Source of the DNA: Bog-473 sp963726005
Lineage (GTDB): Bacteria; Actinomycetota; Acidimicrobiia; Acidimicrobiales; RAAP-2
Direction: 5' to 3'
NCBI GenBank assembly: GCA_963726005.1
Contig: CAVSAT010000012.1
Coordinates: 62,001 to 126,000, forward strand
Length of the DNA: 64,000 nucleotides
Part shown: positions 49,665 to 58,659 of the stretch, piece by piece
Numbering within the stretch: position 1 is the first letter of the stretch
Layout of the letters: the number at the start of each line of letters is the position of its first letter
The notes under the pieces: model-generated
Databases searched by the model: none
What the model was told of the DNA's origin: nothing
Seen by the model: only the letters and a program-made list of their open reading frames with translations
Made by a program: the position numbers and the translations under genes

Positions 49665-50813
49665 GTGGCGGCGTCCGTGCTGAACCTCCAGCCGACGGCC
49701 GAAGGCGTACTCCCCGGCCAACTCCTGGAGGGCGCCATCCGCGCTGGGTACATCGACGCTGGACGCTTCAAGATCCCCGACGGCAATATCCAGCCCGCCA
49801 GCCTCGATCTGCGCCTCGGCGAGCGGGCGCTGCGCATCCGTTGCAGCTTCCTCCCGGGGAGCGACTCGGTGGAACGGAAGCTGAAGGACTACATCCTCGA
49901 CGAGATCGACCTCCGGGGGGACGGCGCCATGCTCGAGGCACGGTGTCCCTACCTGATTGAGCTGAAGGAACGGCTCGATCTGCCGGCGGGGCTCCGCGGC
50001 AAGGCCAATCCGAAGAGCTCGACCGGCCGCATCGACGTCTTCACGCGGGTGATCACGGACCACAGCGACCGCTTCGACGAGATCGCTCCGGGCTACCACG
50101 GTCCCCTCTACCTCGAGGTGGTGCCGCTGTCGTTCGCCATCCGGGTGAAGGAAGACCTCACGCTCAATCAGCTCCGCCTGTCCATGGGCCGTCCGTGGCT
50201 CACCGACGACGAGGTCTGCCGGGTCCACCTCACCGAGCCCATCCTCTTCAAAGGGGGCGAGCCGTTGGCGGTCGACGACCTCGTGCTCTCGCACGGGCTC
50301 TTCCTCGGTCTCGACCTGCACGGCGACGAGCGCGGCCAGGTGGGCCACAGCACCCGCGACAGCGCCCCGCTCCTCGACCTGACCGCGGGTGGGGAAGTCG
50401 ATCCCGGGCCGTTCTGGGATCCGGTCTTCCGCGAAGACGGCGACCGGTTGGTCCTGTCGCCGAAGCGCTTCTACCTCTTGATGTCGCACGAGGCCGTGAG
50501 CATCCCGCCCAACCTGGCAGCCGAGATGACCGCGTACGACCCAACCAGCGGAGAACTCCGCACGCACTACGCCGGGTTCTTCGATCCCGGCTTCGGGTTC
50601 GACCCGACCGGAGGCTTCCGGGGCTCGCGGGCCGCACTCGAAGTGCGTGCCCACGACGTGCCCTTCATGGTCGAGAACGGCCAGGCCGTCTGCAAGTTGA
50701 CCTTCGAGCGCATGCTCGAAGAGCCGATTGCGCTCTACGGCTCCGGCATCGGATCGTCGTACCAGCAACAAGAAGAGACCCTGAGCCGGTACTTCCGGCG
50801 ATCTCAGGGGTAG
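49665..50813 (+). CDS. dcd: Long-form dCTP deaminase
   Basis: About 382 residues, twice the size of ordinary Dcd. It matches the long 2'-deoxycytidine 5'-triphosphate deaminase family (two DCD/dUTPase-like halves). The first half has GNIQPASLDLRLGERALRIR and GLRGKANPKSSTGRIDVFTR, containing the catalytic-type signature. The second half has FYLLMSHEAVSIPPNLAAEM, HYAGFFDPGFGFDP and ENGQAVCKLTFERM. It converts dCTP to dUTP for thymidylate synthesis. GTG 49665 and GTG 49677 are both possible starts. Confidence 0.85.
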   Translation: MAASVLNLQPTAEGVLPGQLLEGAIRAGYIDAGRFKIPDGNIQPASLDLRLGERALRIRCSFLPGSDSVERKLKDYILDEIDLRGDGAMLEARCPYLIELKERLDLPAGLRGKANPKSSTGRIDVFTRVITDHSDRFDEIAPGYHGPLYLEVVPLSFAIRVKEDLTLNQLRLSMGRPWLTDDEVCRVHLTEPILFKGGEPLAVDDLVLSHGLFLGLDLHGDERGQVGHSTRDSAPLLDLTAGGEVDPGPFWDPVFREDGDRLVLSPKRFYLLMSHEAVSIPPNLAAEMTAYDPTSGELRTHYAGFFDPGFGFDPTGGFRGSRAALEVRAHDVPFMVENGQAVCKLTFERMLEEPIALYGSGIGSSYQQQEETLSRYFRRSQG

Positions 50814-51044
50814 CGAGGCTCACCGGCGACGGCCGCACCACGCGCTTCGCGTCCCGTGGAGCGAACGCGCGCGTCGAAACCTCCCGTAGCCCGAACGACC
50901 ACGTGGACCACCAACGTTGTGAATCACAATTCTTCGGTGACCGCGGGAGTAGCGCCTTGTTCCGCCGTTCTCCCCGCGGGTGGTCCCGCATGGTGCGGGC
51001 TTCAGAGTGGGGCTGTGTTGACCCAACACAGAAGGAGCAAGATC
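50814..51044 (+). promoter_or_regulatory. Structured leader of the chaplin-like gene
   Basis: Contains TTGTG-aat-CACAA (50917-50929), CCCGCA-tgg-TGCGGG (50985-50999) and CTGTGTTG-acc-CAACACAG (51013-51031). The last hairpin shares its final base with the ribosome site GAAGGAG (51031-51037), so folding could limit translation. Regulation is inference. Confidence 0.55.
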
Positions 51045-52601
51045 ATGAGACGGAACCCCTCGAGTGCCGTCGGTGTCGTTGCGTGCGGGATCGTCATCGC
51101 GGCGGGTGCGATTGCAGGCTTTGCGCCGGCCGGTGCGTCGACCCCGCCCAATGCCGTTCAATCCGCGGTGCAGAACGTCGAGAGCGCTACTGCGGCGGCG
51201 ATCGCCCAGGCCGCGACGGCGCCTACTGCGCCGGTCCCGGCTCCCGCCGCCGCCCCGGTCGCCGCACCGGCGACGAACCCGCTGGCGCCCCTCACCACGT
51301 TGCCGCTCTCGGTTTCGGTACCGATCACCGCGCCGGGCAACGCGATCGGGAGCACCCCACTTCCCGGGCAGAACACGACGACCGGGACGAGGACGACGAC
51401 ACAGTCGTCGCCTTTGGTCAATGTCAACGCACCGGTGAACGCCTGCTCGATCTCCGTCGGGCTACTCGCCGGTGCACACAGCAGCTGCTCGACGAGTTCG
51501 GCCGGGCTGAGCCAGCTTGGGGCCATTGGGACCGTCAACGCGCCCGTCACGGCCCAGGACAACGCGATCGGCCTCCTCGGCCAGGCGGCGTCCGCACTCG
51601 GTTTGACCGCGAACCAGTCCTCGGAGTCGACAACGCAGAACGGCGTCATCAATGCAGACGCGCCTGTGAGCATCTGCGCGGTCAATGTGGGCCTCGTGGG
51701 CGACACGTCAAGCAACTGCGACTCGTCCGGCACCAACGGATCGACCACGCAGAACGGCGTGATCGACGCAGCGGTGCCGGTCACGGTCTGTGACGTGATC
51801 GCAGAGATCGACGGCAACAGCACGGCGAACTGCCCGCAACAACCCAGCACGGTGTCGCAGCAGGGCCAGCTGGCCGACCTGTACGTGCCGGCAACCGTCT
51901 GCGGGGTCATTGCACAGGTGTACGGCACGGCCACCGGGATGTGCATGCCGAGTGCGGGCTTCCCGCTCGTCAACGACCTCCCGACCAACAATGTCAGCCA
52001 GGGTGCTCCGATCGACGGTGTCGTACCGATCAATGCCTGCAGCGTGGTCGTCGCCGTTGCCGGCAGCGCGACGAACTCGTGCGAGCCGTCGCATCTCGCG
52101 ACCACTCCCACGGGGAATGTGCCGGTCAACGTGCCCGTGGCGGCCTGTGCCGTTACCGCAGGGCTCAACGGGAACGCGAGCGGCACCTGCACCGGCGCAC
52201 ACTCGACCGGCGTCCCGATCGGCACCGCGGGTAGCCCGGGCACCGGCGTGACGCTGCCCGTCACGGTGTGCGGAGTCGAAGCGGCTCTCGGTGGTAGTGC
52301 CAACGCATCGTGCCCCCAATCGGCCGTACCCGCCTCCGCCCCCTTGACCTCGACCTCGCCCACGCCCCCGACCACCGCCGCGACGACCCCGACGTCGGTG
52401 CCCGTGAGCCTGGCATCGGCGGCCCCCACGGGGGCACTGACCGCGGCGAGCACGGTGGACCCGGCCGCGTCGAGTGGGGCCGGCGTCCTGGCGACGACGG
52501 GGGCGTCGCTCCTGCTCGAAGTGCTCATCGGGGCAGGGACCATGTTGCTGGGCCTGGTGATCAGCCGGCTCGGCCGCCGCAGGACGGACGGGACGCTCTG
52601 A
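51045..52601 (+). CDS. Chaplin-like repeat surface protein with LAXTG sorting signal
   Basis: Product of 518 residues. The signal peptide is SAVGVVACGIVIAAGAIAGF. Seven repeats follow, each with VP/AP-V-x-x-C, then 11-13 residues, then C (APVNACSISVGLLAGAHSSC; VPINACSVVVAVAGSATNSC; LPVTVCGVEAALGGSANASC). This is the Cys spacing and hydrophobic pattern of Streptomyces chaplin domains. Two Cys-free copies are also present. A Pro/Thr/Ser-rich stalk leads to LATTGASLLLEVLIGAG, a membrane segment and RRRTDG, which is a class E sortase signal as in long chaplins ChpA-C. Likely an amyloid-forming wall-anchored coat protein (inference). No sortase gene is in the window. Confidence 0.75.
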   Translation: MRRNPSSAVGVVACGIVIAAGAIAGFAPAGASTPPNAVQSAVQNVESATAAAIAQAATAPTAPVPAPAAAPVAAPATNPLAPLTTLPLSVSVPITAPGNAIGSTPLPGQNTTTGTRTTTQSSPLVNVNAPVNACSISVGLLAGAHSSCSTSSAGLSQLGAIGTVNAPVTAQDNAIGLLGQAASALGLTANQSSESTTQNGVINADAPVSICAVNVGLVGDTSSNCDSSGTNGSTTQNGVIDAAVPVTVCDVIAEIDGNSTANCPQQPSTVSQQGQLADLYVPATVCGVIAQVYGTATGMCMPSAGFPLVNDLPTNNVSQGAPIDGVVPINACSVVVAVAGSATNSCEPSHLATTPTGNVPVNVPVAACAVTAGLNGNASGTCTGAHSTGVPIGTAGSPGTGVTLPVTVCGVEAALGGSANASCPQSAVPASAPLTSTSPTPPTTAATTPTSVPVSLASAAPTGALTAASTVDPAASSGAGVLATTGASLLLEVLIGAGTMLLGLVISRLGRRRTDGTL

Positions 52602-52676
52602 CAAAGCCGGCGCCTCAGGAGTAGGTAAGGAGCAGGTGAGTGACGCCCGCGATGTCGCTCCCGCTGGACGGATCCG

Positions 52677-53496
52677 GTGAAGGAAGGAGGGATCGATGTC
52701 CACCAGTACAAGGCCGCTGTCACCAGGCTCGAGCAGGTGTTCCTCTCGAGGGAGTTCGAGGACGCACGCGATGAGAGGGTTCTCCACTCGGTGACACAGG
52801 CTGCCGGGGAGCTGCCGCCCGCGCGTCGGCTCGAGGACGCCGTCGTCGCCATGCTGCCCACCGTCCCGCGGGAGAGCACCCGTCACCGCGCCATCGCTGC
52901 GGCCAGCGGCGTCGCGGCCGCCGCGCTGGTCGTCGCCGGTCTCGCCTCACGCAGCGCGCAGCAGAGGCGCGGGGACATCTCGGCTCAAGGTTCGGGCGCG
53001 TCGGTCGAGAGCACACGCGCCCCCATGCTCTTCCGGTGGGCGGTTCCGGCTCTCCGAGTGCGTTCTCGTCGGGCCCTGCCGGCGCCAGTGCGGCACAGGC
53101 CGCGTCTTCGGGTCCGAGCGGGGCAAAGCCGGCGTTCCTGACCGCAGCGGCGGCCCAGACGGGACATAACGGACCCCCACCCGCCGTGACGGTCGTCGCG
53201 CCGCCCGGGACGACCGTCACAGTGGTCCCACCGCCGGCCGGGTCTCAGAGCGGGCCCCCGAGCTCCGGCGCGGGCGTTTCGACGGGTTCCACGGCTCCTG
53301 CCTCTCCTGGGTTCGGCAGTCCGACGGCACCGGTCGTCGTCGGCAACACGGTGACAACGGTCAGCAGTCCCGTCACCGCGACCGCCAACCAAGTCGCGAG
53401 CAGTGTGCACGGCAGTCGCCCGCCACCGGCGCGCTCGGTGGCGTCGGAACGACCGTCGCGGGTCTCGGTCAAAGCCCAAATTCCACAACTGGATGA
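52677..53496 (+). CDS. Membrane-anchored Pro/Ser/Thr-rich protein, frameshifted
   Basis: The N terminus (GTG 52677) reads YKAAVTRLEQVFLSREFEDA, followed by one membrane helix (RAIAAASGVAAAALVVAGLA). After a frame change near 53035 a Ser/Pro/Gly/Thr-rich outer part continues (GGSGSPSAFSSGPAGASAAQ; VTVVAPPGTTVTVVPPPAG). The same frame stays open to 53698. A second shift near 53410 would instead give GALGGVGTTVAGLGQSPNST and a stop at 53494, which looks more natural. The layout is shared with the next gene. Function unknown; possibly a surface partner of the chaplin-like protein. Confidence 0.5.
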
Positions 53497-53688
53497 CAAC
53501 ACGCGTCAACAACGAAATGACAACACGCGGCGCCCACCAGACCGTCGCCTCTTCATGCTCGCAGGATTGGTGCGCCGGGCGAAGCGCGACACTTTAATTT
53601 CCGAGTTCCAAACAACCGTTCAAAGAAATTGCCGCCAGTTTTGCGTGTCGTGGTTCTCACGCGGACGCTGCCGCTATATGGTTGCAGT

Positions 53689-53753
53689 GAGGGGGTAAGA
53701 GGTTCTCGGAGCCTTGGGTTGAATCCCGGGGTCCCGTCAGCAGTAATCCCCTC
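53689..53753 (+). ncRNA. Candidate structured leader RNA (possible riboswitch)
   Basis: GAGGGG (53689-53694) can pair with CCCCTC (53748-53753), enclosing smaller hairpins and the strings ttgggttgaatcccgggg and cccgtcagcagtaatcccc. The combination TGAATCC plus CCGTCAGC recalls c-di-AMP (ydaO) riboswitches, which often precede wall-protein genes in Actinobacteria. It is shorter than that class, so the match may be chance. TATATG at 53675-53680 could be the -10 box. Confidence 0.3.
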
Positions 53754-53778
53754 CTTGGGCAATTCCAAGTGGAGGATC

Positions 53779-54777
53779 ATGGAGGGGTCGACGCCCGATC
53801 GGGCTCGTGCTGAAGATTACGCAACTCTTGAAGACGTCTTCGCGTCTCGTACCTTTGGGCGGGCGCGTACGGGGACATCGGCTGCGGCAGCCATCGCCGC
53901 AACGGCAGTCGCGACCCCGAGGCCGTACTTCGCGGGGAGTCGCATCGTGGCCTCGCTCGCGATGGCCGCGGCGGCGCTCTCAGTCGTCGGCGGTGTGGTG
54001 ACCGTCGGCGCGGGGCCGAAGGGCCAACCGGTGACCAGCGCCGGACCCCCCGCCGGTTCCGGTAACGTGCCGGACTTCCAGACCCCTCCGACCGCGCCGG
54101 CGCCGGTTCCGTCCGGCGGGAGTGCCTCGACGGCGCGGGCGGGGTCCGGCACCGCGGGCACCCAGTTCATCGGCGCGTCTCCCTTCGCGTCCGGAGGATC
54201 ACCGGCCGCGAACACCGTCGCCAACAGCGGCGGGCCGTCGGTCGGAAGCTCCGCCCCCACGGCCACGCTCACGGTTCTCAATACGGGTGGCACCACTCCG
54301 GCCCCGGCTCCGACTCCGGCTCCGACACCGCCGCCGGCCGCCACCAACACGACGAGCACGACCACCACCACGACGACGCCTCCCACAAGCACCACAACGA
54401 CGACCGTTCCCAGCCATCCGGTCGGGACTGGTGGCTTTGGTGGTGGCAACGGCCAGGGCAACGGCCAGGGCAACGGCCAGGGCAACGGCCAGGGCAACGG
54501 CCAGGGCAACGGCCAGGGCAACGGCCAAGGCAACGGCCAGGGCAACGGCCAGGGCGGCGGCCAAGGCAACGGGGACGGCACCGGCCAAGGAAACGGGGAC
54601 GGGGACGGGGACAGCGATGGCTCCGGAAGCGGGCCGGTGAACGTCCCCGGTACAGGTCGCGGCGACGGCGGAGCCTCCGATAGCGGCGCCGGCGTTGGCT
54701 CCGACGGTTCCAATGCTGGGACGCCCGGTGCGACCAACTGCTTGTCGCGTCCCCACGGGCAGCACCACTGCCCCTAG
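53779..54777 (+). CDS. Membrane-anchored low-complexity protein with GQGN repeats
   Basis: Product of 332 residues. The short N-terminal cytoplasmic part (EDYATLEDVFASRTFGRARTG) and one membrane helix (VASLAMAAAALSVVGGVVTV) are followed by a long Pro/Thr/Ser-rich region. Nine or more GQGN repeats and an Asp/Gly-rich tail ending in CLSRPHGQHHCP come next. The start at ATG 53779 is set by GGAGG upstream. The layout matches the frameshifted gene before it (short YxxLExVFxSRxF motif, helix, disordered outer part), so the two are probably paralogues. Function unknown. Confidence 0.65.
   Translation: MEGSTPDRARAEDYATLEDVFASRTFGRARTGTSAAAAIAATAVATPRPYFAGSRIVASLAMAAAALSVVGGVVTVGAGPKGQPVTSAGPPAGSGNVPDFQTPPTAPAPVPSGGSASTARAGSGTAGTQFIGASPFASGGSPAANTVANSGGPSVGSSAPTATLTVLNTGGTTPAPAPTPAPTPPPAATNTTSTTTTTTTPPTSTTTTTVPSHPVGTGGFGGGNGQGNGQGNGQGNGQGNGQGNGQGNGQGNGQGNGQGGGQGNGDGTGQGNGDGDGDSDGSGSGPVNVPGTGRGDGGASDSGAGVGSDGSNAGTPGATNCLSRPHGQHHCP
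54447..54563 (+). repeat. 12-bp tandem repeat encoding GQGN
   Basis: ggcaacggccag repeats about nine times with only one or two base changes (for example the third base of the CAG codon's neighbour Gly), then decays into related Gly/Asp codons. Likely variable in copy number. Confidence 0.88.
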
Positions 54778-54887
54778 CCAGGGGATCAGTGTGGACGGCC
54801 TTTCGACCAGCTGTACGGGGTGACGGCCGCGGCTGGTAAGCATGCCGGTGCCGGCGAGGTCACGTTCCGGCACGAGCGAGGTCAGCC

Positions 54888-55868
54888 ATGAACTACACGA
54901 ATCTGGGCACGTCAGGCCTGCGAGTCTCGAGAATCTGTCTCGGCATGATGGGTTTCGGAAACGAGAGTGATCGTCCGTGGGTGATAGGCGAGGAGGCTGC
55001 TGAGCCGATCGTCCGGACGGCGGTGGAGGGGGGAGTGACCTTCATCGATACCGCCGACGCGTATTCCGCCGGCGCGAGCGAAGTTGCGACCGGGCGGTTG
55101 GTCCCGAAGTTCCTCAGCCGGGACGAGGCGGTGATCGCGACCAAGGTGTTCATGCCGGTGACGCCCGGGGAGAACGGCGGCGGGTTGGGCCGCAAGCACA
55201 TCCTGTCGGGCATTGACGCGTCGCTGCGCCGGCTCGGGATGGACTACGTCGACCTGTACCAGATCCATCGCTGGGACCCTCGCACCCCGATCGAAGAGAC
55301 GATGGGCGCCCTGCACGACGTGGTCCGGTCGGGTAAGGCGCGCTACATCGGGGCAAGCAGCATGTTCGCATGGCAGTTCGCCAAGGCGCAGCACACGGCA
55401 GAGGCGCACGGTTGGACGAAGTTTGTCTCCATGCAGAACCACTACAACCTCATCTACCGCGAGGAGGAGCGCGAGATGATCCCCCTGTGCCTTGACCAGG
55501 GAGTGGGGTGCATCCCCTGGAGCCCCTTGGCGAGAGGGGTCCTGGCTGGCAACCGGACGCGGGACGGTGGTCGGCTCACGACCCGCTCGACCACGGACAC
55601 GTTCACCGATTACCTCTACGACCAACCGACCGACTTCGACGTCGTCGACGCCGCAGCGGAGGTGGCCGCGGCGCGCGGAGTGCCGACAGCACAGGTGTCC
55701 CTCGCCTGGTTGCTCTCCAAGCCCGGGGTGACCGCACCCATCGTCGGATCGACAAGGAAGAAGCACCTGAAGGACGCGCTCGCCGCCGAGGCGCTGACCC
55801 TGGGCGCGGACGAGATCGCCTCACTCGAGAAGCCGTACCAGCCGCACCCTGTGCTGGGGCACTTCTAG
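54888..55868 (+). CDS. Aldo/keto reductase
   Basis: Product of 326 residues. AKR motifs are FIDTADAYSAGASE (Asp/Tyr), VIATKVFMPV (Lys) and DLYQIHRWDPRTP (His), giving the full catalytic tetrad. WLLSKPGVTAPIVGSTRKKH is the NADPH-binding end. The group resembles actinobacterial MocA/Tas-type reductases; the substrate is unknown. ATG with GCGAGGT upstream; 62 bases before the acyl-CoA synthetase, so possibly one transcript. Confidence 0.9.
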   Translation: MNYTNLGTSGLRVSRICLGMMGFGNESDRPWVIGEEAAEPIVRTAVEGGVTFIDTADAYSAGASEVATGRLVPKFLSRDEAVIATKVFMPVTPGENGGGLGRKHILSGIDASLRRLGMDYVDLYQIHRWDPRTPIEETMGALHDVVRSGKARYIGASSMFAWQFAKAQHTAEAHGWTKFVSMQNHYNLIYREEEREMIPLCLDQGVGCIPWSPLARGVLAGNRTRDGGRLTTRSTTDTFTDYLYDQPTDFDVVDAAAEVAAARGVPTAQVSLAWLLSKPGVTAPIVGSTRKKHLKDALAAEALTLGADEIASLEKPYQPHPVLGHF

Positions 55869-55930
55869 CCAACACCGCGGGGTGGTCCACTAGGGTCCCC
55901 CGGTAGGCGGTACGAGAGATCGGGGGTGGC

Positions 55931-57478
55931 ATGCGGGTCGCGTTGACGGTGGCCGATTTTCTCAACCGGGCCGCGTTGGTCTACGGGCACCGCGTGGCGG
56001 TCGTGGACGAGCCGTCGGCGCCCGGTTCGTTCGGTGCGGTCACCTACAACGAGCTGGAGGCGAGGGCGCGTGGCCTAGCCCTGGCGCTCGACGACCTCGG
56101 GGTGGCCCATGGCGAGCGCGTGGCCATCGTCAGCCCGAATTCAGCCCGCTTCCTTACCTCGTACTTCGGTGTCAGCGGGTTCGGCCGGATCCTCGTGCCC
56201 ATCAACTTCCGGCTGACGGGGGACGAAATCGCCTACATCGTCGACCATTCCGGGGCGTCGGTCCTCCTCTACGACGCCGAACTCGAGGCTGAGGTAGGCA
56301 CCATCAAGGTGAGCCATCGCTTCTGTTTGGGCGGGAATGACGACGCTGCGCTCTTCGCGCCGGCAGCCGCCGGGGCGGCACCGATGGCGTGGGAGCCGGA
56401 TGAGGACGCCACCTGCTCGGTGAATTACACCTCGGGCACCACGGCGCGGCCCAAGGGCGTGCAGCTGACGCATCGCAACTGCTGGCTCAACGCGGCGATG
56501 TTCGGGTGGCACACCGGAGTGGGCGACCGCGACGTGCTCTTGCACACGTTGCCGATGTTCCACTGCAACGGCTGGGGGATGCCCTACGCGGTGACGGGTA
56601 TGGGTGGCACACACATCGTGCTGCGCAAGGTGGACGGCGAGGAGATCCTGTCGCGCATCGAGCGCCACGGGGTGACGATTCTGTGTGGTGCCCCGGCAGT
56701 GGTGGCGGCAATCTTGAGCGCGGCGGAAGCACGTGCCGCCGGCGGCCGCTCGGTGCCCGGCCGAGGCGACGTGCGCATCGTGGTGGCCGGGGCGCCACCG
56801 CCGTCGAAGACGATCGAACGGGTCGAGACCGAACTCGGGTGGGAGTTCATACAGATCTACGGGCTGACCGAGACCGCTCCCCTCCTCACCATCAATCGAG
56901 CGCGCGCTGAGTGGGACGAGTTGGACCCCGGGCCGCGCTCCCAGCTGCTGAGCAGGGCCGGTGTGCCGGCCGTCGGCGTGCACATCACCGTCGACGAAGA
57001 GGGGGAGGTCTTGGCCCGCTCGAATCACGTCTTTGCCGGGTACTGGGAGCAGCCCGCCGAGACCGCGGCAGCGCTCGAGGACGGCTGGTTCCATACGGGC
57101 GACGGGGGCTACCTCGACCGCGCCTACCTGGTCATCTCGGACCGCAAGAAGGACGTGATCATCACCGGTGGCGAGAACGTCTCGTCGATTGAGGTCGAGG
57201 ACTGTCTGTACCAGCACGCCGCGGTGGCCGAGGTGGCGGTGATCGGCGTGCCCGACGAGAAGTGGGGCGAGACGATCAAGGCGTTGGTTGTGGTGCGCGA
57301 GGGCGCGACCGTAACCGAGGCCGAGCTCATCGCCCACTGCCGTAGCCGGCTGGCCCACTTCAAGGCGCCGACGAGTGTGGAGATGCGTCACCAGCTCGAG
57401 CGCACTGCCACCGGGAAATTGCAGAAATACAAACTGCGCCAGCCCTTCTGGAGCGGGCAGGAGAAGCAGGTGAACTAA
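55931..57478 (+). CDS. AMP-binding acyl-CoA synthetase/ligase
   Basis: Product of 515 residues. ANL-superfamily motifs are SVNYTSGTTARPKGVQLTHR (P-loop), IQIYGLTETAPLLTI, GDGGYLDRAYLVISDRKKDV (hinge Asp region) and the catalytic lysine end ERTATGKLQKYKLR. Activates a carboxylic acid to its CoA ester via an adenylate; chain length cannot be read. It overlaps the convergent RNase D stop by four bases. Confidence 0.93.
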   Translation: MRVALTVADFLNRAALVYGHRVAVVDEPSAPGSFGAVTYNELEARARGLALALDDLGVAHGERVAIVSPNSARFLTSYFGVSGFGRILVPINFRLTGDEIAYIVDHSGASVLLYDAELEAEVGTIKVSHRFCLGGNDDAALFAPAAAGAAPMAWEPDEDATCSVNYTSGTTARPKGVQLTHRNCWLNAAMFGWHTGVGDRDVLLHTLPMFHCNGWGMPYAVTGMGGTHIVLRKVDGEEILSRIERHGVTILCGAPAVVAAILSAAEARAAGGRSVPGRGDVRIVVAGAPPPSKTIERVETELGWEFIQIYGLTETAPLLTINRARAEWDELDPGPRSQLLSRAGVPAVGVHITVDEEGEVLARSNHVFAGYWEQPAETAAALEDGWFHTGDGGYLDRAYLVISDRKKDVIITGGENVSSIEVEDCLYQHAAVAEVAVIGVPDEKWGETIKALVVVREGATVTEAELIAHCRSRLAHFKAPTSVEMRHQLERTATGKLQKYKLRQPFWSGQEKQVN

Positions 57479-58659
57479 CCGGCGGTGCCTGGCCGGGGTA
57501 CCGCGAGTCGCCCGGACCGCTCCTCAAGGACAAGGTGACCGTGCCCGTCGAACGCCGCGGCGACGTCGCCAGCGATGAGCCGGCGCAGTGGGTCTCCCAC
57601 GATGTCGCGCCGCCAGCCGGTGTCGAGCCGGTTCGGCTCACCGCACAGGAGCTGCGCGATGTCGGCCCGGGTGGCCAGCAGCCCCTGATCGAAGTCGAGG
57701 TCATCGGCGATCTGGCGCACCACACCGGAGCAGATGGCGATGGCTGCCGGCGAGGCGGGCGACTCCCGGCCCTCCGAGGGCATCCGTATCTGTTCGGGGG
57801 GTAGGGCGATGCCGCGCTCGACGGCCCGGAGGATCTCCGCGGCGCGCCCCTGCGCCAAGTGCCGGCCGTCCACGCCGCGGGCCCGCCGCAGCTCCTCACC
57901 GTTGCGGGGCGGTCGTTGCGAAATGGCGAGCAACCCGAGGTCCGAGAGCACCATGCGCCGTGGCCGGTTGGACTCGGCGGCCGTGCGCTCGCGCCACGCC
58001 GCCACTTCCTGCGCGACCCCACGGGAGCGGCGCGACATGCTCCGGATGTCCCCCAGCCTCCACCACGCCTCTTCCGGGACGCGGGCCGGGGTGCGGTCAC
58101 CCAGCACCTCGTCGCATTCACTCAGCGCCCACTCGAGTCGGTCCAGGGTGCGGAGTCGCTCGGCGAGGAGCTGCTGGAGCTCTAGGAGATGCGCGACGTC
58201 GCTGACCGCATAGGCGATCTGGTCCGCCGAGATCGGCCGCTCCAGCCAGTCCGAGAGCCGGTCTGCCTTGGGGAGCGAAGTGCCGAGCATCCGCTCGACG
58301 AGCCGTGAGAGCGAGGGGGTCGACATGCCGAGGAAACCCGCGACGATCTGCGTGTCGAACACCGTGGCGGGGACAGAGCCGCAGGCGGCCAAAAGAATGT
58401 CGAGGTCCTGGGACGCGGCGTGCGCAACCGCGACGCCGGTGCCACTGAACACGGCCGCCAGGGGGGTGGGGTCGACGGCAAGCGGGTCGACGAGGGCCAC
58501 CCGGTCCTTCCAAGCGATTTGAATCAGCGCCAGGTCGGGGACGTAGGTCCGCTCGGTGTGGAACTCGGTGTCGAACGCGTAGTACTCCTCCGCCGCCACC
58601 TCGACGACGAGCGCCTCGAGGCTCCCGGTGTCGACCACCATGGTCGCCGGTGCAGTCAC
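57475..58659 (-). CDS. rnd: Ribonuclease D family 3'-5' exonuclease
   Basis: Product of 394 residues. DEDD motifs are YYAFDTEFHTERTYVPDLAL (Exo I), VAHAASQDLDILLAA (Exo II) and IAYAVSDVAHLLEL (Exo III). An HRDC domain (RPPRNGEELRRARGVDGRHL) follows. It trims tRNA 3' ends and other RNAs. Start GTG 58659; ATG 58641 is an alternative six residues on. Faces the acyl-CoA synthetase gene. Confidence 0.92.
   Translation of the reverse strand: MTAPATMVVDTGSLEALVVEVAAEEYYAFDTEFHTERTYVPDLALIQIAWKDRVALVDPLAVDPTPLAAVFSGTGVAVAHAASQDLDILLAACGSVPATVFDTQIVAGFLGMSTPSLSRLVERMLGTSLPKADRLSDWLERPISADQIAYAVSDVAHLLELQQLLAERLRTLDRLEWALSECDEVLGDRTPARVPEEAWWRLGDIRSMSRRSRGVAQEVAAWRERTAAESNRPRRMVLSDLGLLAISQRPPRNGEELRRARGVDGRHLAQGRAAEILRAVERGIALPPEQIRMPSEGRESPASPAAIAICSGVVRQIADDLDFDQGLLATRADIAQLLCGEPNRLDTGWRRDIVGDPLRRLIAGDVAAAFDGHGHLVLEERSGRLAVPRPGTAG

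Noticed and set aside
53704..53740. GGTTGAATCCC considered as a tRNA T-arm
   Set aside because: No acceptor stem, anticodon arm or D-arm can be drawn around it.
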